This document shows, one piece after another, positions 11,455 through 21,618 of a stretch of DNA of 64,000 nucleotides. The DNA is from Hymenoscyphus infarciens (taxonomy: Eukaryota > Ascomycota > Leotiomycetes > Helotiales > Helotiaceae). Made by a program: the position numbers and the translations under genes. How positions within the stretch are numbered: position 1 is the stretch's first letter; the number at the start of each line of letters is the position of its first letter. The notes under the pieces were generated by a model. The model saw only the letters and a list, made by a program, of their open reading frames with translations. It had not been told where the DNA came from and ran no database searches. The stretch spans positions 19,852-83,851 of the forward strand of contig LLCB01000259.1 of the NCBI GenBank assembly GCA_001414345.1, written 5' to 3'.

Positions 11455-11817
11455 CTCGATAGCGTGATAGCTATTTGGAGGTGATGTAGAGGTGGAGGTA
11501 GGGTAGTTGAGTTGAGGTTGGAACCTCGGAGCTGGAGAGCTGAGTTCAATAGAGGGGTGAGCCGAAGTGGGGTGATTTATAAATAAATAGCAGTCACGTG
11601 CTTTCGCATATCGCAGGGATTTCGGTCGCGCTTCCAAATTGAACTCAGCTCTATAGACAACCAATACAACACCATTTGCTTCTCAGTCGCGCCTTCCCTC
11701 CCCAATCTTCCTTGCTAACTAGTCGCCCATGACACGCACCCTCGAGTTCAATTGCTTCTACGCGAAATCTTGCTTAACACGATAATTACGCATTGCCTTC
11801 CAACACTCCTCGCAATC
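11455..11817. promoter_or_regulatory. Divergent promoter of pcm1 and mus81
   Basis: 363 bp between two start codons on opposite strands. It contains a TCACGTG E-box (core CACGTG at 11,595-11,600), 141 bp before the pcm1 ATG, and pyrimidine-rich tracts near both starts. CACGTG is the classical site of fungal bHLH factors such as Cbf1; use here is inferred. Confidence 0.55.
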
Positions 11818-13620
11818 ATGCCCCGCAACGACACCGAATGCGCAAACCCTCTCTGGCTGAGCTGGGTGAAAGAATGGCTTGAGAAGGAGCAGCAGCGGGG
11901 GTCGAAGGGAGTTACCACGTATAAGAAAGCTCACGATTCTCTCAAAGGATGCCCCTTGCAATTCCAGCACCCTTCACAAGTCATACAACTCACTGGCTTC
12001 GGACCAAAGCTTTGCGACCGATTGACGGAGAGGCTGAAGAAACACTGCGAAGAAAATGGCGAGGAAATGCCTGCGATACCAAAAAAGAAAAGAAAGAAGA
12101 AGAATGCAACAGCCGGTAGCGGGGACGACGACGATGAACAAGAGGCAGCTACCCCAGTCAAGAAACCTAGGAAAACAAAGCCTTATGTGCCGGGACATCG
12201 CACTGGCGGTTATGCAATCATACTAGCTCTTGCGACACTGGAGAAGGGGCAGAAGACCGGCATCTTGAAGCAGGATATCATAGATTTGGCGCAACAACAT
12301 TCTGATTCTTCATTCACAATCCCAAACGGCCATTATACGGCGTGGAACTCCATGAGCAAATTGACTGAAAAGGACTTGGTTTATGAAAAGGGACGTCCAA
12401 CACGGAAGTACTTTTTGACAGATGAAGGATGGGAGCTTGCAGAACGCTTCAAAAAAGCACATGATCCAAATTCAGGACGAATCGACAACTTTGTCTCAGG
12501 AGACCAAGCTGCAGAGTCATCGAAATCCAAAGACGACGATTTCTATGATGTAGGCGGGAGCCCTCCACCGGCGGGGCGGAACACTTCTAAGACTCCAGCG
12601 GCAGGTGACGAAAATGAGAGTCCTGGAGACGACTTGATCCCTATGGGCGAAATCGTAACCTCAGCCGCTTCCCTCCCAGAGTTCAGACCAATTGTTCTAC
12701 AGCCCGGTTCCTTTACCGTCGAAATGGTGCTCGACAATCGTGAAGTCGTTTCCAAGAAGAATCGAGAATACATTCATGATGAATTGAAAGAGAAGATGGG
12801 CGCCAAACCTCTGGTGCGATCTCTTCCCTTGGGTGATATTCTTTGGGTTGCCAAACTCAAAGACCCCGACTACCTTTCAAAACAAGGCATGGAAGGCGAC
12901 GAAGTAGTTCTAGACTATATCGTAGAACGAAAACGTCTAGACGATCTCATAAGCTCCATCAAAGACGGCCGATTCTACGAACAAAAGTTCCGATTAAACA
13001 AGAGCGGTCTCAAAAACGGAATCTACCTCATCGAAGAAAGCGGCGTTAACAAAGAATACTTTGCAGAACACTGGCTTGAGCGAGTTCAGTCCTCCATCGC
13101 AACGACCCAAGTCGTGAGCGGTTTCTTCGTTAAGAAAACTCAGAAAATCGACGAAACCATTCGTTACCTCGTACGCCTGACAGCCATGTTGAAGTTAAGA
13201 TATGAGAAGGAACCTCTCAACGTGATCCCTACTTCGGTGGTCACGTACTGGAACTATCTTCCTCTTCTTAAACATTTGAAGGAAAAATATCCCGGGACAG
13301 ATTACCATGCCACTTTTGGTCTGTTCCAATCTCACTCTGAAAAGACCAAGAATCTCACTCTGAGAGATAACTTTTTGAAGATGTTGATGTGTACCAAAGG
13401 AATTAGTGGTACAAAAGCCTTGGAGATCCAGAAGATATGGAAGACCCCAGCCGATTTCGTGGCGGCATTCAAGGCGCTGGGTGAGGGTGACGAGGAAAAC
13501 AAGAAGAAACACGGTATGGTTAGTGATAAGTGTGGGAATTTGATTGGGAATAGGAAGATTCAGAAGGCTGTTAGTACGAAGGTAGCCAAGGTTTGGGGAT
13601 GCTCCGAGGTTGAGTATTGA
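11818..13620 (+). CDS. mus81: MUS81 crossover junction endonuclease catalytic subunit (600 aa)
   Basis: Structure-selective nuclease that, with its Eme1/Mms4 partner, cuts 3' flaps, stalled forks and recombination intermediates in the nucleus. Single exon. Seen: N-terminal helix-hairpin-helix with PSQVIQLTGFGPKLCDRL, a Lys-rich nuclear-localisation-like stretch (KKKRKKK), a winged-helix-like region (about 115-230), then the ERCC4 nuclease domain. Its catalytic signature is complete: GD at 339-340, Asp366, ERKR at 370-373, Asp376. A C-terminal HhH with GISGTKALEI closes the protein. Length matches the family (about 600-630 aa). An in-frame ATG 66 nt upstream exists (11,752), but MPRNDTECANPLW at 11,818 looks like the family N terminus. 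Head-to-head with pcm1; convergent with sfh5. Confidence 0.96.
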   Translation: MPRNDTECANPLWLSWVKEWLEKEQQRGSKGVTTYKKAHDSLKGCPLQFQHPSQVIQLTGFGPKLCDRLTERLKKHCEENGEEMPAIPKKKRKKKNATAGSGDDDDEQEAATPVKKPRKTKPYVPGHRTGGYAIILALATLEKGQKTGILKQDIIDLAQQHSDSSFTIPNGHYTAWNSMSKLTEKDLVYEKGRPTRKYFLTDEGWELAERFKKAHDPNSGRIDNFVSGDQAAESSKSKDDDFYDVGGSPPPAGRNTSKTPAAGDENESPGDDLIPMGEIVTSAASLPEFRPIVLQPGSFTVEMVLDNREVVSKKNREYIHDELKEKMGAKPLVRSLPLGDILWVAKLKDPDYLSKQGMEGDEVVLDYIVERKRLDDLISSIKDGRFYEQKFRLNKSGLKNGIYLIEESGVNKEYFAEHWLERVQSSIATTQVVSGFFVKKTQKIDETIRYLVRLTAMLKLRYEKEPLNVIPTSVVTYWNYLPLLKHLKEKYPGTDYHATFGLFQSHSEKTKNLTLRDNFLKMLMCTKGISGTKALEIQKIWKTPADFVAAFKALGEGDEENKKKHGMVSDKCGNLIGNRKIQKAVSTKVAKVWGCSEVEY

Positions 13621-13910
13621 TAAGAGGATGTATATTTATGTGTTTGTAAATGCTGGGTGGGATTATGATATGGGCTCTGGAGTTCTCAATTTTGGTTTTG
13701 GAAGGCAGATTGTGGCAATGTAGGTATTAAAACTTGGCAATGAACAAATCAATTAATTCAATTCGAGGTTAATGAAAAGAGCGCAACAGGATATCATCTC
13801 GCAATCTCAAAAAAGCAATAACGTCCTCCAACCAATATTCATGCAATGAGGAGCTTCCATCGCCCTCGCCCTCAAACAAGAAGCACTCCCCTAACGTCAA
13901 TGTTAGGTTA

Positions 13911-15290
13911 TTACTCCTTAACTGGCTCTTTCACAGCAGGTTCCTCCTTCGCAGCGGGCTCTTCCTTCGCCACAACAACCTTTGCTGGCTCTCCCTCAGC
14001 ATACTTAACAGTCAAACCTTCTTTGATATCCTTTCCCTTGCCACCATAAGCAGTAGGCAAGTCCTTACCAAAAGGAACTTCTCCAGCCAAGCTACTTCCG
14101 TAAGACAATGGATGGAATTTCTTGATGGTGGCGGGAGAAAGGATGAGCTTCATTGCAGCGAAGACCCAACCCATGAGAAGTGGGACGTTGACGAAGAACT
14201 TCTCTTTTACGAGTTCGGGGTAGGCCATGCTGAATGTCTCGATCGTTTGCTTGGATGCTGCTTTGATAGTGGGGTCCATGCGGAGGAAGGAGACGTTGAG
14301 GTAGTCGTGGACCTGAACCATTCCTGTGGAAGTGTCAGAAGTTGGGGTTGTATTTTGGGAAAGGAGAGAGGGGGTATTCATGATGAAGTATAATGAGGGG
14401 AATGAGGGTTAGAATTGAAAGTTGCGAGGGATGGTTGAAGAGTTGGAGGCTTTTGAACAACCGCGTTCATGCTGACGGGGTTAATTGACAAACCCCAAAC
14501 CCCCAGTGGTTGGTATCATGAAAACAGAAAGGACCTAGGCTTGAATGTAACTTACGGTAAGGATCAGCTCCATCCTCTGGAATCTTGACAGTAGCATTCT
14601 TCAAGTCCAGCTCCTTCAGAGACAACTCCATAAGAGCCGCACGCCATTTGACAAACCTATGATATAAAGTCAGCAACGAACATCATTTCATCCCTCCCCC
14701 AAGAAAGAAACTCACTCCTCAACATTCCCAAAGGTAACCTTATTATCCTTCACAGCCCCATAAACATTCCAAGTCACAATCTCCTTCAACCCATCAGGTT
14801 GAGGGTACACAGTAACAAATCCGAGATCTCCGAACTTCGCCTTGTCAAATGACACATCCGACAAGAGAGCAAGAGGTTTCATCTCCTTTCTCCATTTCAA
14901 AGCTTTCTTAAGTTGTGTGATAGCATCGGCGACGACTTTATTGTTTGCCCGCAAGAATTTCTCGAGGATGATGGAGGTGGGGATGTGTGATGGGTCGGGG
15001 GAGAGGGTTACACCCCACATCTCATCATGCTCTGTTTCTTTGATGATTGCTGGGAGTTCAGAGGTGATTTTTTGCAAGGGAGTTTCAACAGCTGTCTTCT
15101 CGGGAGCCTTTTCAGTTGCTTTGTCGGCTTCCTTTGGTTTCTCCTCTGCGACTTTTTTGGGGGTGGCCTGACTCTTCTCAGGGGTTGCTACTGCTGGTTC
15201 GACAGGCTTGGGCTCAGTTGGCTTTGGGGTTTCGACGATAGGTGCTGGCTCAGTAGCCGCAACCACGGGAGGAGTTGGTTCAGCGCTCAT
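13911..15290 (-). CDS. sfh5: SFH5-type phosphatidylinositol transfer protein, CRAL-TRIO/Sec14 fold (362 aa)
   Basis: Sec14-homologue group protein. Family members carry phosphatidylinositol between ER, plasma membrane and cytosol; yeast Sfh5 also binds haem. Exons 14,716-15,290, 14,556-14,656 and 13,911-14,323. Introns are 59 nt (GTGAGT/CATAG) and 232 nt (GTAAGT/CACAG). The joins give EFVKWR and DPYRMVQVHDY, both natural in the family. Residues 1-75 are Pro/Ala/Glu/Lys-rich and probably disordered. CRAL-TRIO-N follows (ILEKFLRANNKVVADAI, KWRKEM), then the lipid-binding lobe (LGFVTVYPQPDG, VHDYLNVSFLRM, LLMGWVFAAMKLILSPATI). The tail has repeated EEPA(A/V)KE units. The 232-nt intron is long for this window and contains in-frame ATGs, so an alternative 5' end cannot be excluded. 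Confidence 0.9.
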
Positions 15291-15406
15291 ATTGAAAGGA
15301 TATTTGTATGTTGGTATGGTGTTCTTGGAGGACAGATGGTATGGTATTAAAACAAAATGGCTTGCGAAACTGAGGAACCGAAATTGCCTGGAGGTGGAGA
15401 ACAGGT

Positions 15407-15412
15407 CACGTG
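15407..15412. promoter_or_regulatory. CACGTG E-box upstream of sfh5
   Basis: TCACGTG, 117 bp before the sfh5 start. The same core occurs in the pcm1/mus81 and sss1/CPSF6-like divergent promoters. Function inferred from the motif only. Confidence 0.35.
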
Positions 15413-15654
15413 GAGTGAGTTTACATGTAACCGGGTTCCAGGTTTCTTCCAGTGGAAGGTGCGGGGATGATGTTGCTCATGAGTTGGGGGATTGCTCTCT
15501 CTAAAAGTTTTTATTGGCAAAAAGGCAAAAATCACATTCTCAAGAGGGCCTTCTTGGTTGAATTAATGACTTGAGAGCTTTTGTCAGAAGAGAGCTTGGG
15601 GACCCTAACAGACTTCGATCATCCCAAGTTTGGATATCAGCAGAAGACACCCTG

Positions 15655-15925
15655 GAAATGCTAGTAAGTAATCCAGACCAGAACTTCATTTGGCCCTCAG
15701 TACTGGCTTGCTCGAAGAGTGCGCAGTAAACCATCAAGTAACGCGTAAGCCAATTCCCAAGTTTGGGTGCCAAAGGAAAGTTGCGAGTAAGCTACCAACT
15801 GACCAGTAAGCCATCAAACTACATTTCATCGAGTAAGCTGCTAAAATCGAGTTGCGAGTAAGCTAACAATTGACCAGTAAGCTAGGAACTATTGAGTAAG
15901 CCTTACATCACTTTAGGGGCCAAAA
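15655..15925 (+). repeat. GAGTAAGC modular repeat, locus 1
   Basis: Exact GAGTAAGC at 15,785, 15,831, 15,856 and 15,894, with variants (CAGTAAGC, CAGTAAAC, GCGTAAGC) between them. Pairs read GAGTAAGCTAnCAAnTGACCAGTAAGC. They are associated with GGGTGCCAAA/GGGGCCAAAA boxes at both ends. The same unit forms a longer array at 56,235-57,600. No protein coding seen. Confidence 0.75.
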
Positions 15926-15929
15926 ATGC

Positions 15930-16385
15930 GGACTCTCCCGAAAATGAACAAGGGGGGGCACTTAAAGACAAGAAGACGATAAAAAATGGCAAAAGTTCGT
16001 GCCAACCCCCCGCCGGGTTAACTAATAGGCCTTACATCTTTACTCGAGGATGTCAGTTTCGAGGTTCAACTTGTCCCGGGATAAAGGCTCAGAGTCGTCA
16101 ATCTTGAGACTTTTGTGGGCTGTTGAGGGACGAGGAAAGGCGATTTGGCGATCTGGCAATGTTGTTGATGTTGGCGTTGATCGTACTATAAACTTAGTAC
16201 TATAAACCAATGTTGAAATTGTGGGTTCACATATGCTTGCCGATAATCACCCACTATGCAAAGACTCAATACTCGCTATGTCCATTTCAATTCAATTATC
16301 ATCATATGTACAAACCAAACCGCTCATATCATCAAATCATTTGCTCCGTGCTTTCAACTGACCTCCCCATCCTTCAAAACAACGC
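15930..16385. other. Intergenic, no gene seen
   Basis: After the repeat there is ordinary-composition sequence with a G7 run near 15,952 and a short direct repeat TAGTACTATAAAC/TTAGTACTATAAACC near 16,185-16,208. It probably includes the 3' UTR of the minus-strand WD40 gene. Confidence 0.4.
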
Positions 16386-18711
16386 CTATGAAGTTATGTA
16401 ATACAACGGATCCATCTCAAGCTTTTGATTAACTCTGAGACCCATCTTAGGTTCTCCCTCATCCTCTTCTGCGCCATCGTTCCAGGAATGAACGGTACAA
16501 GTCCCAGTCGAAGATCCATAACCATTCAAAGCGGAGGCTAAAATCCGTTAGTATTCCGCTCAACCCCACTTCGAATAGACTTACCAGCGATAATAGGAGC
16601 ATTAGGATGCCAACTCGCATCTCTCACACAAGTCCTCCAACTATTCTGTGTCAATTCATCGTCTTCCCAATCATCAATACCGAACTCCCTGGGCATCCTC
16701 CGAGAATTCACCGTTGCAGCGTATACGTCGACCTTTCCAGCGATTGTACCATCCATATTCCAAATATACACTTTTCCATCTGCACTTCCCGAGTACACAT
16801 ATCTCGAATTCGTACTTCCAGGTGGAGAGAAATGACAACGTATCAAGGTTCGAAGGACTTGGTGGCCTCGGTATGTGACGAGAGAATTATCGTTTGGATG
16901 TACATACCAACTATCCTCATCATAGGGACCCCATCGGTAATCAAACCGGGATTCTTGAGTGGAAGGTGGAAGGGCATTGAAATCACTGTCTGACATGACC
17001 ATTCGTAGATCCCAGAGTTTCATACTTTGATCTTTGCCGTTACTCAGAATATATCCTGTAGATTTTTTAGTACAATAAAAGGTAAAGATAAACAGCAATC
17101 TGGGACTTACGGCCATCCATTTTGCTGTCGATATATGTTAGGCCCTCAGTATGACCGATGAAAGCACCCGCAGCCCTACTGTCACCCATACTGCGAGTAT
17201 CCCATACTTTCAGCGTTGTATCGTCAGATCCCGAGTACAAGATATGAGGAGAGGACGAGTCTGCAAAGCAAACGGCATTCACGTCTCCGTCATGACCAAA
17301 TATTCTGTGTAGCGTACGACGAGATTCGATGTCGTAAACGACAATCGATCCAGCCGTTGCACCAGCTACAAGTTGCCGGCCATCCCCGGAGAAACGAATA
17401 GACCAAATACCAAATGAACCTGCTCGCGATCGATACGGAAAATTGTTGTTTCCCCGACCTGCTCTATCTGATAGATCCAAATTATAAGGATCACCTTTGT
17501 CGTTTGGGTCAGTGGTCGCCAGACATACGGTACTTCTGATAGAAGTGTATGCGAGGAATTTATTATCAGGGCTCAGTGATGCATCGGTAAGTGTCCTAGA
17601 AAGAGCTCAAATTAGTGTTGCTCCTAAGAAAGCGATCTTGGCCGCTTGGTTTCGCCCCAAGAGTCTATTTTGTGCCACAGGAAAGTGATCACATACCACT
17701 GGCCTCCAATATATTCCACTGTTTTGTAATATCGCCACTTGTATGGATTTGATGTGTCGTACATACGGACACGGTAGTCCTTATTGACAGAAAAGAAGAA
17801 ATTCCCATCATCCGAGAACTGTCCAGAATAAACTGGCTGATTGTAGTGGATAATCATATCTGCGTTGGAAGATGGTATCATATCCTGTAAAAATTTTAGT
17901 GGTGACGCCAATTAATCAAAGAAGGGACTGCATACCTGAGCCATAAGTCTCTGGTTCATTTTCTGTCTTGTATAGCTCTCCGTTGCCAGTTCACGTTCCA
18001 GAATCCTAGTTGTGAGCCTCTTCTTACTTCCAGGACTTGTTCTTATATCTTCACTGGAATCCTGTATATCACTTGTTCCAAATGTTCCAGATTCCATCAG
18101 CCGTGTACCTTCATCACTAGGAACTTTCGGGAATCGATTGGGGTCTGGCTTGGGTCTTCTCCTCCTCCGCCTCCACACCGGGTTGAAGTCCTCGTCCTCT
18201 TCGTCGTCGAAATCGTCCTGGGGGTTGGCATGAAAGAAGAGACGGCCTAGTTCCGAGTTGGCCAGTATACGCATTACCTGTCGTCGTTGTCGAGCCACTA
18301 CGATTCCAAATATGAGCAAGATGATATCAATGAGTGGGGCGAGGAGTAGGTAGGGTATGCGGTAGAGCTCACTTCGTTCGGTCTCTGATTCGGTAGCATT
18401 TTGGGCTCCTTCCTCTTCGATTTCGACTTCGATATAATGTGCATCTGTAGATTGGGTTCTTAGAATGGCTCTGGTGGTAAGTTTCAAGAGTATTTACGCT
18501 CGGTTTCCTCGTCTTCCTCCTCAAATTCTACTTCCTCTTCTTCATCATCGTCCTCGTCATTCTCCAGTGAAGTGGTGCTGAGGCCGGCTACTGCCTCCAT
18601 ATATGCTAACGCATTGATATCGTCGATCTCGGATTCAGTTTCCTGTCGATAATCCGTATCTGTCTCCTCGGTTTCCGAGGGAGTCGTGGGAACGTTCGGG
18701 GTGTCCGCCAT
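16386..18711 (-). CDS. DCAF11/LEC14B-like WD40 protein, putative CUL4-DDB1 substrate receptor (647 aa)
   Basis: Likely a DDB1-CUL4-associated factor presenting substrates for ubiquitination. Seven exons: 18,498-18,711; 18,373-18,444; 17,936-18,297; 17,697-17,884; 17,111-17,595; 16,585-17,055; 16,386-16,537. Introns are 53, 75, 51, 101, 55 and 47 nt; every join keeps frame. The N terminus is acidic (poly-Asp/Glu). RRRRRRPKPDPNRFPKVPSD precedes the propeller. WD repeats include YSGQFSDDGNFFFSV, IRFSGDGRQLVAGA, HILYSGSDDTTLKVWDTR, YILSNGKDQSMKLWDLR and YVYSGSADGKVYIWN. WDTR and WDLR match the WDxR box used to dock DDB1. The second intron is stop-free and 75 nt, so a reader could miss it; see findings. 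Family assignment rests on repeat order and overall resemblance. Confidence 0.88.
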
Positions 18712-20103
18712 GGTCTCTTTGTATAGGCAGGGCAGGTATCTTAGAAATGAATTTCTGTAACTATGAGAATGAAAAACAGCTGGGAAGGTCAAGAGCCCAT
18801 TTTCATGTGGATTGCAGACAAGTAGGCAAATTAATGGCAAGTTGGAGAATAATCATGGGAGCTCTCGGGCTGGCAAGTTGACACCCCTCGGTCGATGATA
18901 AGCGTTATCCGGCCCGGACTTATTGAAGCTTTGTCGGACTTTAGCAATGTCACTGTCATCACTTCAATTCAACAAGACTCAGGATGCTAGAAACTCGAAC
19001 CTCATCATTCTAGTCCGTACTATGGAAAAAGTTATTGAGAGAGCTAGGTATTTGTATTAGAGTTACTTCTGCGTAAAGATTGTAGAAGGAAACAAGGGGA
19101 TAAAAATGGAGCTCCCTCTTTGGTTAATCATTACCAGGCATTTTTATTGTTAACAAAAAGTGTTCAAGTGTAAAGCAGACATATTGTAAGGGGTCTAGTC
19201 ATTTCTCTCCGTACACCACCCTCTACTAGCAAGAAATCCAGGATTATTTTGAAAGTGTTGTTTAAGATAGTCAAGAAAACTCGATTGCTTGATTGTCCGA
19301 GATTGTAAATAACGACATAGGAAAAAGAGTCAGAAAACAATGACCGAAGCTCTTCTAAGGAAAGAAAACTTCAAGGGAGATTAGAGAGGAATCAAAGTGG
19401 TTTGTCTTGAAAGTCTCTGTCTTGGATGCCGCTGAAAGTCAAATATATACCGGGGAGTTTAGCTCCACTTAGAGGTGCATGGGTACGGAGCAGCTAGAAA
19501 AGGAAGGGAAAAGCAGGAGAAGTATCAGAGCTAAAATTCTGGCAACTCATTCGTAAATAAATAAACGAGGTCGCTCCTTCCCTCTTAACTTTAGCCTAGA
19601 CCTCAAGGGCACGACCGTGAACCTGAACTTGAATCAGACCGGTTGGAAGCTACCTAGAGCCCCTCAGGATAGGTACTGATTTCTTATTGTTGGAAACGTG
19701 TCGCAAAGGAAAGCATAAAAACACTAGCAACCCATAAAAAAATATAGAAAAAAGTATGGCAGTAAAATAACACTTACACCTACAATCTCACAAGAGGAAA
19801 TATCGCATCTTAATATTGTAAATTCACTCCATAGTCCAAACCCAACTGACAGAAATTTTGGTAGAGTTTCTGTACATAGGCAGTTCGTAATAGGGTATTC
19901 CAGAGAAAGAAGGTCGAATTGACTTTTCCCAGTTCCTTTAAATCAATGTGCTATGCTCCCATCACTCCAGAACCGGTCCAATATAATACAAGTCGAAGCT
20001 CGCATCCTAGGAATTGCCAATTCATGCGAGTAACGTGGCGAGGTATTCTTCCCCCAAACATCCCAATTGAAGTCGTCCCTAAGCTCCCCAATATTCCTCC
20101 AGC
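18712..20103. other. Intergenic, 1.4 kb, no gene seen
   Basis: Promoter and 5' leader of the WD40 gene, plus the 3' side of sss1. It is AT-moderate with no coding frame that resembles a protein and no RNA gene that I can recognise. Purine- and pyrimidine-rich tracts occur around 19,490-19,600. Confidence 0.4.
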
Positions 20104-20534
20104 TCATGCGCCTCCCACTAATATATTATTGACTGGAATGTGTACTGTGACGGTCTGTGTTAGTACCCGTGAATTTGAGGGGGATCACCAGCAGCCTGCG
20201 AAAGACCTTCGAAACTTGAGGTTGTGATGGAAATATGGCTTACTGAGCTTGATGATGAAACCAACTGCTCCCATTACGAGGAACCCAACACCGACTGCCT
20301 GTGAGATCTTGATGAATTCGCGCTTGTCGGCTATAGAGAGAAAGGGGTTAGCATTTTGACCTCCTAATAACTTGCGCATGATCATTCATGAACCGCTAGA
20401 ACCTCCAGTGTAGAATCGGACAAAGAAATTGACTAGGTGTAGTTCTTACGTTTTGTGCATCGGGTGATAAATTGTGAACCATCCTTGATGAAGTCCCTTG
20501 GGATGTCCATAAATTCTTGAAGTTGGTCGGACAT
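20104..20534 (-). CDS. sss1: Sec61 gamma subunit SSS1 (70 aa)
   Basis: Tail-anchored subunit that clamps the Sec61 translocon in the ER membrane. The gene is too short and too split to appear as a long frame. Exons are 20,450-20,534, 20,244-20,330 and 20,104-20,144, with introns of 119 and 99 nt. Joins create CTKPDKREF and IKLIHIPVNN, the invariant family segments. The protein starts MSDQLQEFMDIPRDFIKDGS, has one membrane helix at about 40-57 (VGVGFLVMGAVGFII) and ends NNILVGGA, exactly as known SSS1/Sec61G proteins do. Divergent from the CPSF6-like gene. Confidence 0.95.
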
Positions 20535-21618
20535 GATTGCGACGTGTTATGGGAGGTCGGAAGGGGTATTGAGAGGCTGGAACTGAGGAGGAGTCTATGG
20601 TATTGTTCAGGCGAAAAGAGTGGCTTCCGTTCAAGAGGGATCGAAGGGTTGAGGAAATTGGTGGGTGATGGCAAGGAGAAGTGTTCTCTTGGTCGTGGTA
20701 AGTGGAATTGGTAGAGTATCTCGACCATGAACCCTGCCGCTTGAATGGCCCCAATTTTGGGAAAGGCCAGATAGTTGGCACGTGACCTTACGCGGTCTTG
20801 GCGCTTCACTGGCACTAGCCTCAGTCGGGCATGGGCCGGAGCGTGCCCTTGTTACTGCTCTGCCTCGATGAGGCTCAGAGCGTCGAAGCATCTTCGACTA
20901 TCATCCAACAGCATCGAATTGTCGTCCGCCAAACCGACAACGAGGCGACGATCATCAGCTTCATCCGCCATCTTCGATTCAACTGGAAATCTGCATCGGC
21001 TGTGCAGACAGATCCTTAACCCACGGCACGTTGATTCAATAATCTACCAGCAGGGAGGCATCGACAAGGCTCGGGGCGGAAAAAAGAATTGAGAAGAGGA
21101 ACCAGGGAGGATTTGCGCGCGGTGGTTTTCTGCTCCAACCTTTTTACTTTTTCAAGTCAGGTCTTAGGCTCTTCTGCTACGTCGGGTGGTTCTACTCGCT
21201 TGAGGGAGGGAGAGAAGGACAATTCAGTCAAGTTTCGAAAGCATCACGCTCGGGTTGTTACCCCCATCACAAGATTGCAAGCACAGAGCTTCGTCTTCTA
21301 TCTCCATTGTGTCTGTATCTGCCAAGGAAGGCGGTCAGACTTTGAGTCCAGTCAAGTTGTTGAAGCAGTATTTTGGTGGTTTCCAGGAGTACGTATTTGT
21401 ATTCTATCCCATGTATCTCAGATCCATTACCTAGACACGCACACACACGCGTGGAGATCTAGTGCACGCCTTGGGCTCAATTAATGTTTTCGCACGCTGA
21501 TATATCTACTCTCCCCTTACAGAAACCACTTACGGTTACAAATTTTCATAACCAGGTGTATTAAAGCAATAGATCTTCAATTGAACTCAACTCTTCTTGA
21601 CTTCTCAAGACATACAAA
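20535..21618. promoter_or_regulatory. Divergent promoter of sss1 and the CPSF6-like gene
   Basis: 1.08 kb between start codons on opposite strands. GGCACGTGACC with CACGTG at 20,779-20,784 lies 245 bp from sss1. A CA-rich run is at about 21,437-21,450. Several short open frames overlap here, but none resembles a protein family and codon use is unconvincing. Confidence 0.45.

Noticed and set aside
18298..18372. Membrane helix in the WD40 protein
   Set aside because: The hydrophobic stretch is better explained as an unspliced 75-nt intron with GTGAGC/GTAG borders; the joined protein then reads naturally.
20775..21484. Overlapping plus-strand frames of 62-131 codons before the CPSF6-like gene
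   Set aside because: They overlap in several frames in a promoter region with no family motifs.
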